Shown here: piece by piece, positions 25,501 through 32,550 of the stretch
Position numbering within the stretch: position 1 is the first letter of the stretch
How the letters are laid out: the number at the start of each line of letters is the position of its first letter
Source of the DNA: DASWHR01 sp036398095
Lineage (GTDB): Bacteria > Actinomycetota > AC-67
Length of the DNA: 34,204 nt
Assembly: GCA_036398095.1 (NCBI GenBank)
Contig: DASWHR010000034.1
Location: 1 to 34,204, forward strand
Direction of reading: 5' to 3'
Program-made: the position numbers and the translations under genes
The notes under the pieces: model-generated
Database searches by the model: none
What the model saw: only the letters and a program-made list of their open reading frames with translations
What the model was told of the DNA's origin: nothing

Positions 25501-25688
25501 GTGTGCGCGCTAAAGTCCGCCGAATATTGAATGTTGCCGGGGCTCGTCAGAATCCCTCGAGTTACCAGCAGCGCAAGACAGGCCGCGAGTCCGAGCAGCA
25601 ACAGGATGTCCGAGGTGCGGGTGGTTCTCGAAACATCCGCACTCCCTGCCCGCACGTCAGGCTTATTCTCGATCGACGTCGCCATCAT
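22584..25688 (-). CDS. Large GT-C-like membrane glycosyltransferase with big extracytoplasmic domain
   Basis: This 1034-residue protein has about 11-13 membrane segments in residues 25-455. A soluble region of roughly 530 residues follows, then a final membrane segment near residues 1000-1020 and a short basic tail. The layout and the YTVNPWVSVES region after a membrane segment resemble GT-C proteins such as the arabinofuranosyltransferase-like (AftD/DUF3367) and YfhO-like groups, which use polyprenyl-phosphate sugars outside the membrane. The outer domain is beta-rich with carbohydrate-binding-like stretches (GRYRLVVRSRM, GRHALSLDVVG). No catalytic aspartate can be named with confidence. Base composition is lower in G+C than in most neighbours: a hand count of 23401-23460 gives 31 of 60, against 43 of 60 at 17101-17160. 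The ATG overlaps the upstream GT4 stop by 4 bases. Confidence 0.75.
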   Translation of the reverse strand: MMATSIENKPDVRAGSADVSRTTRTSDILLLLGLAACLALLVTRGILTSPGNIQYSADFSAHTQSSHELDNWRGAWNPYLGDDNSATISQAPPFLLLVPLLGSEWAQKLLLLAVYFLMASAAAVTTYLWVRSISPGRSLPIAALSAIIYTVNPWVSVESIHLYYLLLYALLPLTVHWVRKGLSSSSGARTFRAFIAAGLATAATLTAYGIAFHAMLVCVLSAAFLAAGPGILRARAKTTLVAVAGYGTALFVAAFYWILPITFGFRTGFSSGTSWALFTTKDLFILSPITPLWLNIAGFYRATTAFLVDAAAGAPVAAIALVGGYGLLAGSALLFVVRSSRRRWAEGGLAAGVILFAWLAKGTGFPRGDLYAELAGAPGIRRIAFVVLKGPYKLIPVVVFCLVTLTMLALASIKMRSRLHRAGFTVVLVLVLAWSVVGGMPLLTGDLAGYMRPVSIPASIGDSLARSGLDALATPGRVVWLPFQGDGNDEPPWAEARSEIPLIGGRIPPLPGWVSPVAISSRGVSWLGPALGRTFDLIVGDLVNGESPDDVGRFLLANGRSAIAVRTDLTEGRTVATNLGRRPDFRQVYGDGILAVFRPGAPPPTASDGVVVTVGGVRQVVMESARGAGPLLRPHILSAHLPDAARSASWWNSVRQVTFAGRRDWLDLALDSPQSGISRLFAADYVTQTVPLSEWDKDFFESNTWLASRLRQFPEQSYDPTVSPNFLVTSTDARLVVPIHRTTSCECQVWIRAFVSAKSEAISVTTESGQRGSASSYDETTTGWRWLRGPVVSLQAGRHALSLDVVGSFNALDAVVVSPVGTVESIADRMRASLAGADVVVDGGTAARPGSSSVAGTAWIPEPGRYRLVVRSRMPSSQGSAVVASRDILLRRNSNSSWLVSDEVELSSGDVHVSVPDDFGTDARALLWLSRGKLKADFQGSPEMPPTNVGLVATRTSHPYNAHWVGTQGDRSLRPVRFNGFSTGFLHDAGKPLSVRFGPERWIVPGRVGSILGLLMLAAYGIRRRTVGVEHDAD

Positions 25689-26869
25689 TGGACCCGAGCC
25701 GCGTGCGACCGCAGCAGATGCTCATAGAGTGAGGCGGTCGTACGCGCTACGGAATCCCATCCGCGTTCCGCGCGGATCTCGCCGAGCCGGTCGCCGATTC
25801 GACCGCGAAAGTCGTCGTCCGAAATCACACGCGCAACCGTTCGTGCCAAAGACTCGTGGTCTCCGGCGATGAATGTGGCGTCGGGGAATCCGAGATCGTC
25901 GGCCAGGGATGCAACGTCCGACACCACGACGGGAATCCCGTACGCGACGGCAATGGCGAACGGACCGCTGGTCGAAAGACCAACGCTGTGGGGCAGAACC
26001 AGAACGTCTGCGATCGCAAGCATCGTTGGGATGAGATGCTCTGGAACATACCCCATCCGCCGAATAGACTTCCAGTCATGAGTGGCGCCTCGGTGCGTAG
26101 GCTTCTCATCGCCGCTGTCCGAACCCGCGACGACAACTTCCACTCCCAATTCTTCGAGAGCCGGCGCGGCCGCGCACAATGTATCCAGGCCCTTGTACGG
26201 GAGGAGATAGCCGAAGAAGAGGGCGCGAGGGCGTTCATCCATGCCGAGGGCTCGCAGCGCTTCAGCCCTGGGAACGAGGGGCGAAACAACACGCGGTACA
26301 CCTTGGGGTACGACGGCCACGGGCGCGTCAACACCGTAGCCTGCCAAGGCGCGCCGAAGAGATGGGCCGTGCACGATCAGGCCCGTACTGTTGCGCGCCA
26401 TCTGACGCATCAGAAGGGCGTAACCTCGACGAAGCACCCGTACGGGAGACCTTCTCGCGTAGGCACGGACCAGATCCGTCTTCCACGCTTCGGCCGGCAG
26501 CACGCCGTGGATCGTGGTCACAGTGACCGAATGACGAAGAGCTCGTAGAAGAAGGACCGGCACGGCGGCAGCACGTCCGGGACCGAACACGAACAGCTCG
26601 TGCTGGAGATGAACGACATCGGCGCTCGATTCCCTGACGGCCGCGCTGATCTGCCTGAGCGCGCGAAATCCCGGACACCACGCCCGTCGGACCTCGACCC
26701 CGTCCTCTCGGTACCGGCACTCCTCGCCCGGCTTCATGTCCGCGATGACGGTAACTTGAATCCCGTCCGCGACAAGCGCTTGGGCCAACCCCTTCGAGTA
26801 GGCAGCGATCCCTCGACCCGCGTCGAGCGCATTCCTTGGCGGGTACCTCGTGATGAGCGCTACATGCAT
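25685..26869 (-). CDS. GT4-like glycosyltransferase with altered E-x7-E motif
   Basis: This 394-residue GT-B protein begins with HVALITRYPPRNALDAGRGI, a typical GT4 start, and contains VVHLQHELFVFGPG and VTVTTIHGVLP in the acceptor domain. The donor domain starts at RALFFGYLLPYKGLDTL. Where most GT4 enzymes have E-x7-E, this one has LSTSGPFAIAVAYGIPVV, so the second glutamate is replaced by isoleucine and the first by a Ser/Gly stretch. A subgroup of GT4 proteins shares this pattern. I chose ATG 26869; ATG 26884 is also in frame, and the long open frame upstream overlaps the fusion gene and is Arg/Ser-rich shadow sequence. The preceding gene stops 34 bases upstream and the next overlaps by 4 bases. 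Confidence 0.85.
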   Translation of the reverse strand: MHVALITRYPPRNALDAGRGIAAYSKGLAQALVADGIQVTVIADMKPGEECRYREDGVEVRRAWCPGFRALRQISAAVRESSADVVHLQHELFVFGPGRAAAVPVLLLRALRHSVTVTTIHGVLPAEAWKTDLVRAYARRSPVRVLRRGYALLMRQMARNSTGLIVHGPSLRRALAGYGVDAPVAVVPQGVPRVVSPLVPRAEALRALGMDERPRALFFGYLLPYKGLDTLCAAAPALEELGVEVVVAGSDSGDEKPTHRGATHDWKSIRRMGYVPEHLIPTMLAIADVLVLPHSVGLSTSGPFAIAVAYGIPVVVSDVASLADDLGFPDATFIAGDHESLARTVARVISDDDFRGRIGDRLGEIRAERGWDSVARTTASLYEHLLRSHAARVQ

Positions 26870-26903
26870 CGCACGATCACGCATCGAACGGCATCGGACT
26901 GTC

Positions 26904-28985
26904 TTACTCGCCCGGCGACGGCGACGCGCCGGCAACGACGGGATCATGCCCGATCGCAGCAGCGGCCGGCTCGACGTCATATTGGCGGATGATGAAGCGG
27001 CGATACCAAATCGCCATCGTGTCGCGGAGGATTCCGGCGACCGCCGCCTTCGAGATCGTGCTCGAGAACTGGAAGTCGAGTTTGATGGGTGCTTCGAGAA
27101 CGCGACGGTAGCCGGCCCTGCGCAGCGCAACGATGAGTTCCAAGTCGAACGCGAAGCGCTTTTCGACCATGAGCGGGAGCACGTCGGCGAGCGCGGCACG
27201 GCGGACGAGCTTAATCCCGGTCTGGGTGTCCGAGACCTTCACACCGAACAGCAGCCTCACGATGATGTGATAGCCCCAGCTCATCGCTCGGCGAACCGGT
27301 GGATAGGCAACGTCCGAGAGCGCATGCCTTTTCGAGCCGACGACGAGATCGGCGCCGTACATCGGCATGAGCCGAAGGAACCGCACCAGGTCGGATGGAT
27401 CGAGGTCGCCGTCGGAATCGATGAAGGCGACGTGCTCTCCCTTCGCCATCGCCATGCCGGTTCGTAGCGCGAACCCCTTTCCCTGATTCTGCGCATAGTG
27501 CACGACCCGAACACGATCGATGCCCGCGGCGCGAACCAGAGCGGGCGTGTCGTCCGTGCTCCCGTCGGAGACGACGATGACCTCCGACCGTATCTGCTCG
27601 GCATCGAGCGTTGCGAGCAGCGCCGCCAAGCGCGGAATCATCGCAGCACCGCCGTTGAACGCGGGCGTGACGACGGACAACTCCACATCGGAGGCCGGCG
27701 GGGTCCACAGGTCTCCTTCCGGCATCCGGATAATCTTCGTCGCCCGCGCGGCGATGGATCCGACGGTACCCAGCAGCGTCATGCCGATGACCAACGACGC
27801 CGCGGCGATGGCTTGCGGACTGGAATGGAACACCGCGATGAGTGTGGCCTCAGCAACCACCGCTGCCCAGAGCGTCTTGACGGGAGGAGTGCCGATGGCG
27901 AGACAGTAGTAGACGAGGATGTGCACGGCCCCGAACGCCGTCATCGACACGGCCAGGAGCGATGCCGTCCCGGCCGCCCGATGGAAACCCGAGCCGAAGA
28001 CAACTGCGGCGACACCGGGAAGAAGCGCGATTCCCGCCGACGCAACCACGCCGACCCCCCCGACGATGCCCAGCGATCGCACAAGGGTCCGTCGCGCCTC
28101 CGGCCCCTTCGGTCGTTCCGCGAGACGCGGGAAGACCAGAAGGGCCACAGCGTTCGGCAGATAGAGCACCGCCTTTCCGACCACGGCAGCCGTGGCATAT
28201 ACACCTGCGATATCGGGAGGCAGCCATCCGCGAGCAAAAACGACGTCGATCGAAACCAGCGCCCAGAAAGCGGTCAGCGCGCCGGCGGCCGATGCGCTGT
28301 CGCGAATCATCGCCCGCACCAACCCGGCAGCCGACCCGGTTCTCGTAAACATCATTCGGAGTGGCGCGAACGTGAACGCGAGCGCGATGAACTCGCCGAC
28401 GACCAAACCCAAGATGCCCCCGCGCAGGCCGAGACCCGCGGAGACGAATGCAATGCCGAGCCCGAGTCGTGCGACCATCCCGACGACCATCGACAGACCC
28501 AGCGCCGGGAATCGATGCCTGCCCTGCAACACCCCGCGGCCGACCGGGAGCAGGCACGACGGAACCGCAAGTCCCGCGAGCGCAAGCACCGTATCGAACA
28601 GGCCGACCTGTAAGAACGCCGAGAGCAACGGCGACGCGAGCATCACAACGAGGGCAACGATCAGCGCAGCTATTCCCCCAAAGCGAAGAGCCGAGCGCGC
28701 CACTTCAGGTTGAGCGGCGTCGCCGGCATTTGCGATATGGCGCGCCACCACGGCTTGCACAGCGGCGAGCGGAACGGCGGTCACCGTGAGAATCCCGACG
28801 ATGGCGGCGAGGGCACCGTAGCCAGCGGTTCCCAGCAGGCGGATCATCACCACGTGGAATGCGTATGCCGAGACGTTCGCAGCGGCGACGGCCACGACGA
28901 ACGTGACGACGTGAACCGCCTTGTCGTGCGGGAAGTCGAGGTTCGGGCTCTCACCGTGCGCTCTCAGGGAGCGTGCAGTTCGCAG
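26904..28985 (-). CDS. Wzx-like flippase fused to a dolichyl-phosphate-mannose/glucose synthase-type GT2
   Basis: One frame encodes two activities. The first part, about 420 residues from the chosen start, has 12 or so membrane segments and the IRLLGTAGYGALAAI pattern of MOP-family flippases. The last 240 residues form a GT2 domain: LSVVTPAFNGG, VVSDGSTDDTP, the metal-binding DSDGD, GSKRH, and SDTQTGIK, the block seen in polyprenyl-phosphate mannose/glucose synthases (DPM1/ALG5 type). It could make a polyprenyl-phosphate sugar and flip it, supplying the GT-C-like proteins next door. I place the start at CTG 28985: GGGGAGG at 28993-28999 is 7 bases upstream, and the extra 30 residues complete the first membrane segment. 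The nearest usual start, GTG 28895, has no ribosome binding site and cuts that segment. No ATG, GTG or TTG occurs in frame between 28895 and the stop at 29052. Confidence 0.85.
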   Translation of the reverse strand: MRTARSLRAHGESPNLDFPHDKAVHVVTFVVAVAAANVSAYAFHVVMIRLLGTAGYGALAAIVGILTVTAVPLAAVQAVVARHIANAGDAAQPEVARSALRFGGIAALIVALVVMLASPLLSAFLQVGLFDTVLALAGLAVPSCLLPVGRGVLQGRHRFPALGLSMVVGMVARLGLGIAFVSAGLGLRGGILGLVVGEFIALAFTFAPLRMMFTRTGSAAGLVRAMIRDSASAAGALTAFWALVSIDVVFARGWLPPDIAGVYATAAVVGKAVLYLPNAVALLVFPRLAERPKGPEARRTLVRSLGIVGGVGVVASAGIALLPGVAAVVFGSGFHRAAGTASLLAVSMTAFGAVHILVYYCLAIGTPPVKTLWAAVVAEATLIAVFHSSPQAIAAASLVIGMTLLGTVGSIAARATKIIRMPEGDLWTPPASDVELSVVTPAFNGGAAMIPRLAALLATLDAEQIRSEVIVVSDGSTDDTPALVRAAGIDRVRVVHYAQNQGKGFALRTGMAMAKGEHVAFIDSDGDLDPSDLVRFLRLMPMYGADLVVGSKRHALSDVAYPPVRRAMSWGYHIIVRLLFGVKVSDTQTGIKLVRRAALADVLPLMVEKRFAFDLELIVALRRAGYRRVLEAPIKLDFQFSSTISKAAVAGILRDTMAIWYRRFIIRQYDVEPAAAAIGHDPVVAGASPSPGE

Positions 28986-28992
28986 ACGGGCA

Positions 28993-28999
28993 CCTCCCC
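28993..28999 (-). promoter_or_regulatory. Ribosome binding site supporting a CTG start at 28985
   Basis: GGGGAGG on the minus strand is an almost perfect Shine-Dalgarno sequence. Seven bases (TGCCCGT) separate it from CTG at 28985-28983, which is in frame with the flippase-GT2 gene. No other in-frame start codon lies within usable distance. A GTG overlaps its 3' end but is in a different frame. Confidence 0.6.
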
Positions 29000-29030
29000 G
29001 ATCACTCGACGGGCTGGTACATTGTCCCAG

Positions 29031-29060
29031 ATTTTCCCGTTCACCGCTTTCCTATGTCAA
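29031..29060 (-). promoter_or_regulatory. Candidate promoter of the second glycan operon
   Basis: On the minus strand a perfect TTGACA (29055-29060) is followed after 18 bases by GAAAAT (29031-29036), a four-of-six match to the -10 consensus. Transcription would start near 29024, about 25 bases upstream of the GGGGAGG ribosome binding site of the flippase-GT2 gene. The -35 hexamer overlaps the start codon of the divergent gene at 29054, so the two genes may influence each other's expression. Confidence 0.5.
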
Positions 29061-30712
29061 GAGTGACTGATCCCTCGCGTTCGTCCGCAGCGGTGCACGC
29101 CGGGTTCGGTGTGCTCGTCGCCGCTCCGCTCCTTCGGCCCGGATCGCTGCTCTTGCTCGACTTCGTCTACGGCCCGGATGTCGTGGTTCGGTGGAATCAG
29201 GCACCGAGCGTGCAAGGCCCGGTGAACCACGCGCCTCTGCAAGCACTTCTCTGGCTGCTGCGAATGACTGGGCCGCCGGCGGCATTTCTTTTCGTCTTCT
29301 TGCTCATCTTCGGGATGGGCTACGCCATGAACCGCGCGATTGCGCGAGTCGTTCCGCAGACCGGCAACGCCACGCGAATCGTGTGCGGGTTGCTCTATGC
29401 CGTGAACCCATTTACGTACACCCGCTTGGTTCACGGCCATGTGGGTCTGCTCGCCGGGATGGCCGTCGTCCCGCTCCTCGCGATCGCGCTCGTGCGTCTG
29501 AAGGAATATCCATCGGCCGGCCGTTCGCTGGTGTTCGGATCCACCATCGCGATCGTGGGTTTCACCAGCATCCATATGGCCGCGATGCTCGTGCTCCTGG
29601 TCCCGGCGCTGCTGGTCATCGTCGGCCGGCCTGGTGCGCGCTGGCTGGCAATCTCGGCCGGCGCTGCGCTTGTGCTGTCGTCCTGGTGGCTGACCCAATG
29701 GGTCTCCACGCCACCGCCTCCCTTCGGAGCCGATGACTTGACCGCGTTCGCGACCGTCCCGGCCGGCGCATCCGCGCCCGGACACGTCGCCGCGCTCTAC
29801 GGTTTCTGGCGCGTCGGCGAGTTTGTGTTGCCACGCGACGGTGTCAGGGCCTGGCCGTTGACGTTCGCGCCGATCGCCGTCGCGATCGTGTGGGGTTTCA
29901 TCTATTGGTGGACGATGCGGCGGCGCGCTGCCGTCACACTTGCGGCGCTCGCGATCCTCGGCATCGCGCTCGCATCAGGCACGTCGTTTCCGCCGACGGC
30001 GGGCACGTTCCGATGGCTGTACACCACGGTTCCGGGGTTCACGGTGTTTCGCGAACCGCAGAAATGGGTCGCCGTGGTGCTCTTTTCCTATGCCCTGTTG
30101 GCAGCGCCGGCCGTCGATCGACTCGCCCGTTTCGCCGATCCGCCGGAATCCGGGTCGCGCCGCTTTCCGACCGCACTCGTTGCCGCGATGCTGGCGTGCA
30201 TCGGCCTCATCGCGTTCTACGGCCGTTCGATGATCCTTAACTTCGATGCGCTTCGGCCGGTTCGATTTCCGGCCGACTGGCACACGGCGAACGACACGAT
30301 GCGGCGCGAGGAGTCCCGCGCACTCATTTTTCCATGGCATCTGTACATCACGTTCCCGTGGACGGGAAACCGGATCGCGAATCCGGCGGAGACCTTCTTC
30401 GACGTTCCGGTCGTGGCGAGCGATTCGATCGAGGTCGGTTCGATCCGCACGCAATCGCGCAATCCCGAGTCGCATGCGGTGGAACGCGTCGTGTTCGACG
30501 ACGGCGGTCACGATCTGCTCGACCAAACGCTTGCCGGCCTATGCACCCGCTGGGTCGTGCTCTACAAGACGGCCGACTGGGAGAGCTACGCGTGGCTCGA
30601 CTCGTCCCCGATCCTGACGCGAGCCTTCGACGGGCCGACCATCCGGCTATATCGAGCCGCGATCCCCGACTGCACGAAACCGTCCGGCCGGTTTGGCCTC
30701 AGCATTCCCTGA
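29054..30712 (+). CDS. GT-C-like multi-pass membrane protein, shorter relative of the 1034-residue protein
   Basis: This 552-residue protein has about ten membrane segments in its first 400 residues, then an extracytoplasmic C-terminal region of about 150 residues without a closing membrane segment. LLYAVNPFTYTRLVHGHVG sits where the 1034-residue neighbour has IYTVNPWVSVES, and in both a G-x-R-x-x-x-K-type loop precedes a later membrane segment (FTVFREPQKW here). This suggests a common fold and probably glycosyl transfer from a polyprenyl-phosphate sugar, but no catalytic residue can be proven. The start ATG 29054 leads directly into the N-terminal membrane segment; no clear ribosome binding site precedes it. 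An ATG at 28973 is in frame but lies inside the divergent gene's start region. Confidence 0.7.
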   Translation: MSRVTDPSRSSAAVHAGFGVLVAAPLLRPGSLLLLDFVYGPDVVVRWNQAPSVQGPVNHAPLQALLWLLRMTGPPAAFLFVFLLIFGMGYAMNRAIARVVPQTGNATRIVCGLLYAVNPFTYTRLVHGHVGLLAGMAVVPLLAIALVRLKEYPSAGRSLVFGSTIAIVGFTSIHMAAMLVLLVPALLVIVGRPGARWLAISAGAALVLSSWWLTQWVSTPPPPFGADDLTAFATVPAGASAPGHVAALYGFWRVGEFVLPRDGVRAWPLTFAPIAVAIVWGFIYWWTMRRRAAVTLAALAILGIALASGTSFPPTAGTFRWLYTTVPGFTVFREPQKWVAVVLFSYALLAAPAVDRLARFADPPESGSRRFPTALVAAMLACIGLIAFYGRSMILNFDALRPVRFPADWHTANDTMRREESRALIFPWHLYITFPWTGNRIANPAETFFDVPVVASDSIEVGSIRTQSRNPESHAVERVVFDDGGHDLLDQTLAGLCTRWVVLYKTADWESYAWLDSSPILTRAFDGPTIRLYRAAIPDCTKPSGRFGLSIP

Positions 30713-30741
30713 ATGCGAAACTGGGGATCCACACTTACGTC

Positions 30742-30747
30742 GAGGAG
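30742..30747 (+). promoter_or_regulatory. Ribosome binding site fixing the hydroxyacyl-CoA dehydrogenase start
   Basis: GAGGAG lies 8 bases before ATG 30756. It decides between this start and an in-frame ATG at 30693, which lies inside the preceding gene and adds residues unlike the family. Confidence 0.8.
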
Positions 30748-30755
30748 CGAAATCA

Positions 30756-32525
30756 ATGTCGATCGAAATCAAGACCGTGGGGATCGTGGGATGCGGGACG
30801 ATGGGCGCCGGCATCGCCGAGATCTGCGCGCGCAACGGCTACACGGTGGTATTCCGCGAACTCGACGACGAGCTGGTCACCGACGGGATCTCGCGCATCG
30901 AGCATTCGATGCAACGCGGCGTGGACAAAGACAAGATCACTGCGGACGAGATGGAGAGCGCATTGAGCCGGATCTCGGGTGGCACGTCCTGGGAGCACCT
31001 GAAGGATGCCGACCTGGTGATCGAAGCCGTTCCCGAGCATCTGGAACTGAAGCAAGAAACGTTCAAGGCGCTGGATGCCGTCCTGGCTCCCGAGGCGATC
31101 ATCGCGACGAACACCTCGTCGCTGCCGGTGATCGAGATGGCCGTCGCGACCGGTCGCCCGTCGCGCGTGATTGGATTTCATTTCTTCAACCCCGCGCCGG
31201 TCATGGGCTTGGTCGAGCTGATCAAGACCGTCGTGACCGACGAGGATGTGGTCGAGTCCGCGAAGTCGTTCGCGGCGAGCCTTGGCAAGACGCCGGTCGT
31301 CGCCACCGACCGCGCCGGCTTCATCGCGAACCTGCTGCTGTTCCCCTACCTGAACAACGCGGTGCGGATGCTGGAGAGCGGATTCGCCTCACGCGAGGAC
31401 ATCGATGCCTCGATGATGCTCGGCACCGCGCATCCGATGGGGCCGCTGGCGCTGGTGGACCTGATCGGACTCGACACGACCTACGAGATCCTGGACGCGA
31501 TGTACCGGCAATTCCGCGAGACGCTCTACGCGCCGGCGCCGCTGATCAAGCAGCTAGTCACCGCCGGATTCCTCGGCCGCAAGACCGGGCGCGGCTTCTA
31601 CGAATACGAAGAGCCCGGCGCGCCGCGCGTCAAAGAATCCGGTCATCACCGCCGCGAGATTGATCCGGCCGCCGCCGCTCACATCCGCAAGATCGGCGTG
31701 CTCGGCACCGGCACGATGGCGACCGGCATCGCCGAGGTGGCCGCGAAAGCAGGCTACAAGGTCGTCATTCGCGGGCGCGCGCAGCAGCGAGTCAGCGAAG
31801 CGATGGCCGCGCTCGACAAATCGCTCGCCCGCGCCGTCTCGAAAGCCAAGATGACCGAAGAGCAGATGGAATCGACGCGCGCGCTTGTCAAAGGCACCAC
31901 CGAGATGAACGACTTCGCCGACTGCGACATCGTCATCGAGGCGATCGCAGAGGAACTCGACGTCAAAGTCGCGCACTTCAAGCAGCTCGACGAAATCCTG
32001 CCCGCGCACGCGATCCTTGCGTCCACGACATCGTCCCTTCCGGTGGTCGCGCTGGCAGCCGCGACGAAGCGTCCCGAGCAGGTCGTCGGCATGCATTTCT
32101 TCAATCCGGCCGCGATCATGCGACTCGTCGAGGTCGTCAAGACGGTCCGCACCAGCGAAGAAACCGCCGATGCCGTGCTGGCGCTCGGCAAGAAGCTCGG
32201 CAAGCACTGCGTCGTGTGCCCCGACCGCGCCGGCTTCATCGTCAACGCCCTGCTGTTTCCCTACCTCAACGACGCGATCAAGATGCTCGAGTCCGGCTAC
32301 GCGAAAGCCGAAGACATCGACGCCGCGATGAAGCTCGGCTGCGGCCATCCGATGGGCCCGTTCGCATTGATGGACATCGTCGGCCTGGACGTGACATATC
32401 AGATCGAGCAGACCCTCTACCGCGAGTTCCGCGAGCCCGGCTACGCCCCCGCGCCGCTGCTCGAGCACCTGGTCCACGCCGGCTTCCTCGGCCGCAAAAC
32501 CAAACGCGGCTTCTACACCTACTGA
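30756..32525 (+). CDS. Two-headed 3-hydroxyacyl-CoA dehydrogenase (tandem domain duplication)
   Basis: This 589-residue protein holds two full 3-hydroxyacyl-CoA dehydrogenase units (about residues 5-290 and 312-589). They are clearly homologous to each other and each ends in a GFLGRKT-x-RGFY block. Such enzymes oxidise 3-hydroxyacyl-CoA to 3-ketoacyl-CoA, or the reverse in 3-hydroxybutyryl-CoA synthesis. Both units keep the catalytic Ser (SSLPV), His and Glu (HFFNPAPVMGLVE and HFFNPAAIMRLVE) and Asn (DRAGFI-x-N). The cofactor sites differ: unit 1 has GCGTMG and an acidic residue, Glu35, after strand 2; unit 2 has GTGTMA and Gly340-Arg341 instead. Unit 2 also has Thr for the Asn of the usual N-T-S-S motif. 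Unit 2 may prefer NADP or be impaired. Similar tandem enzymes occur in actinobacteria. Confidence 0.93.
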   Translation: MSIEIKTVGIVGCGTMGAGIAEICARNGYTVVFRELDDELVTDGISRIEHSMQRGVDKDKITADEMESALSRISGGTSWEHLKDADLVIEAVPEHLELKQETFKALDAVLAPEAIIATNTSSLPVIEMAVATGRPSRVIGFHFFNPAPVMGLVELIKTVVTDEDVVESAKSFAASLGKTPVVATDRAGFIANLLLFPYLNNAVRMLESGFASREDIDASMMLGTAHPMGPLALVDLIGLDTTYEILDAMYRQFRETLYAPAPLIKQLVTAGFLGRKTGRGFYEYEEPGAPRVKESGHHRREIDPAAAAHIRKIGVLGTGTMATGIAEVAAKAGYKVVIRGRAQQRVSEAMAALDKSLARAVSKAKMTEEQMESTRALVKGTTEMNDFADCDIVIEAIAEELDVKVAHFKQLDEILPAHAILASTTSSLPVVALAAATKRPEQVVGMHFFNPAAIMRLVEVVKTVRTSEETADAVLALGKKLGKHCVVCPDRAGFIVNALLFPYLNDAIKMLESGYAKAEDIDAAMKLGCGHPMGPFALMDIVGLDVTYQIEQTLYREFREPGYAPAPLLEHLVHAGFLGRKTKRGFYTY

Positions 32526-32550
32526 GAGTCACGAGACTGGGCGGACGGTC

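Noticed and set aside
30693..30755. Longer N-terminus for the hydroxyacyl-CoA dehydrogenase
   Set aside because: The upstream ATG lies inside the preceding gene and has no ribosome binding site, whereas ATG 30756 has GAGGAG 8 bases before it and starts at the family N-terminus.
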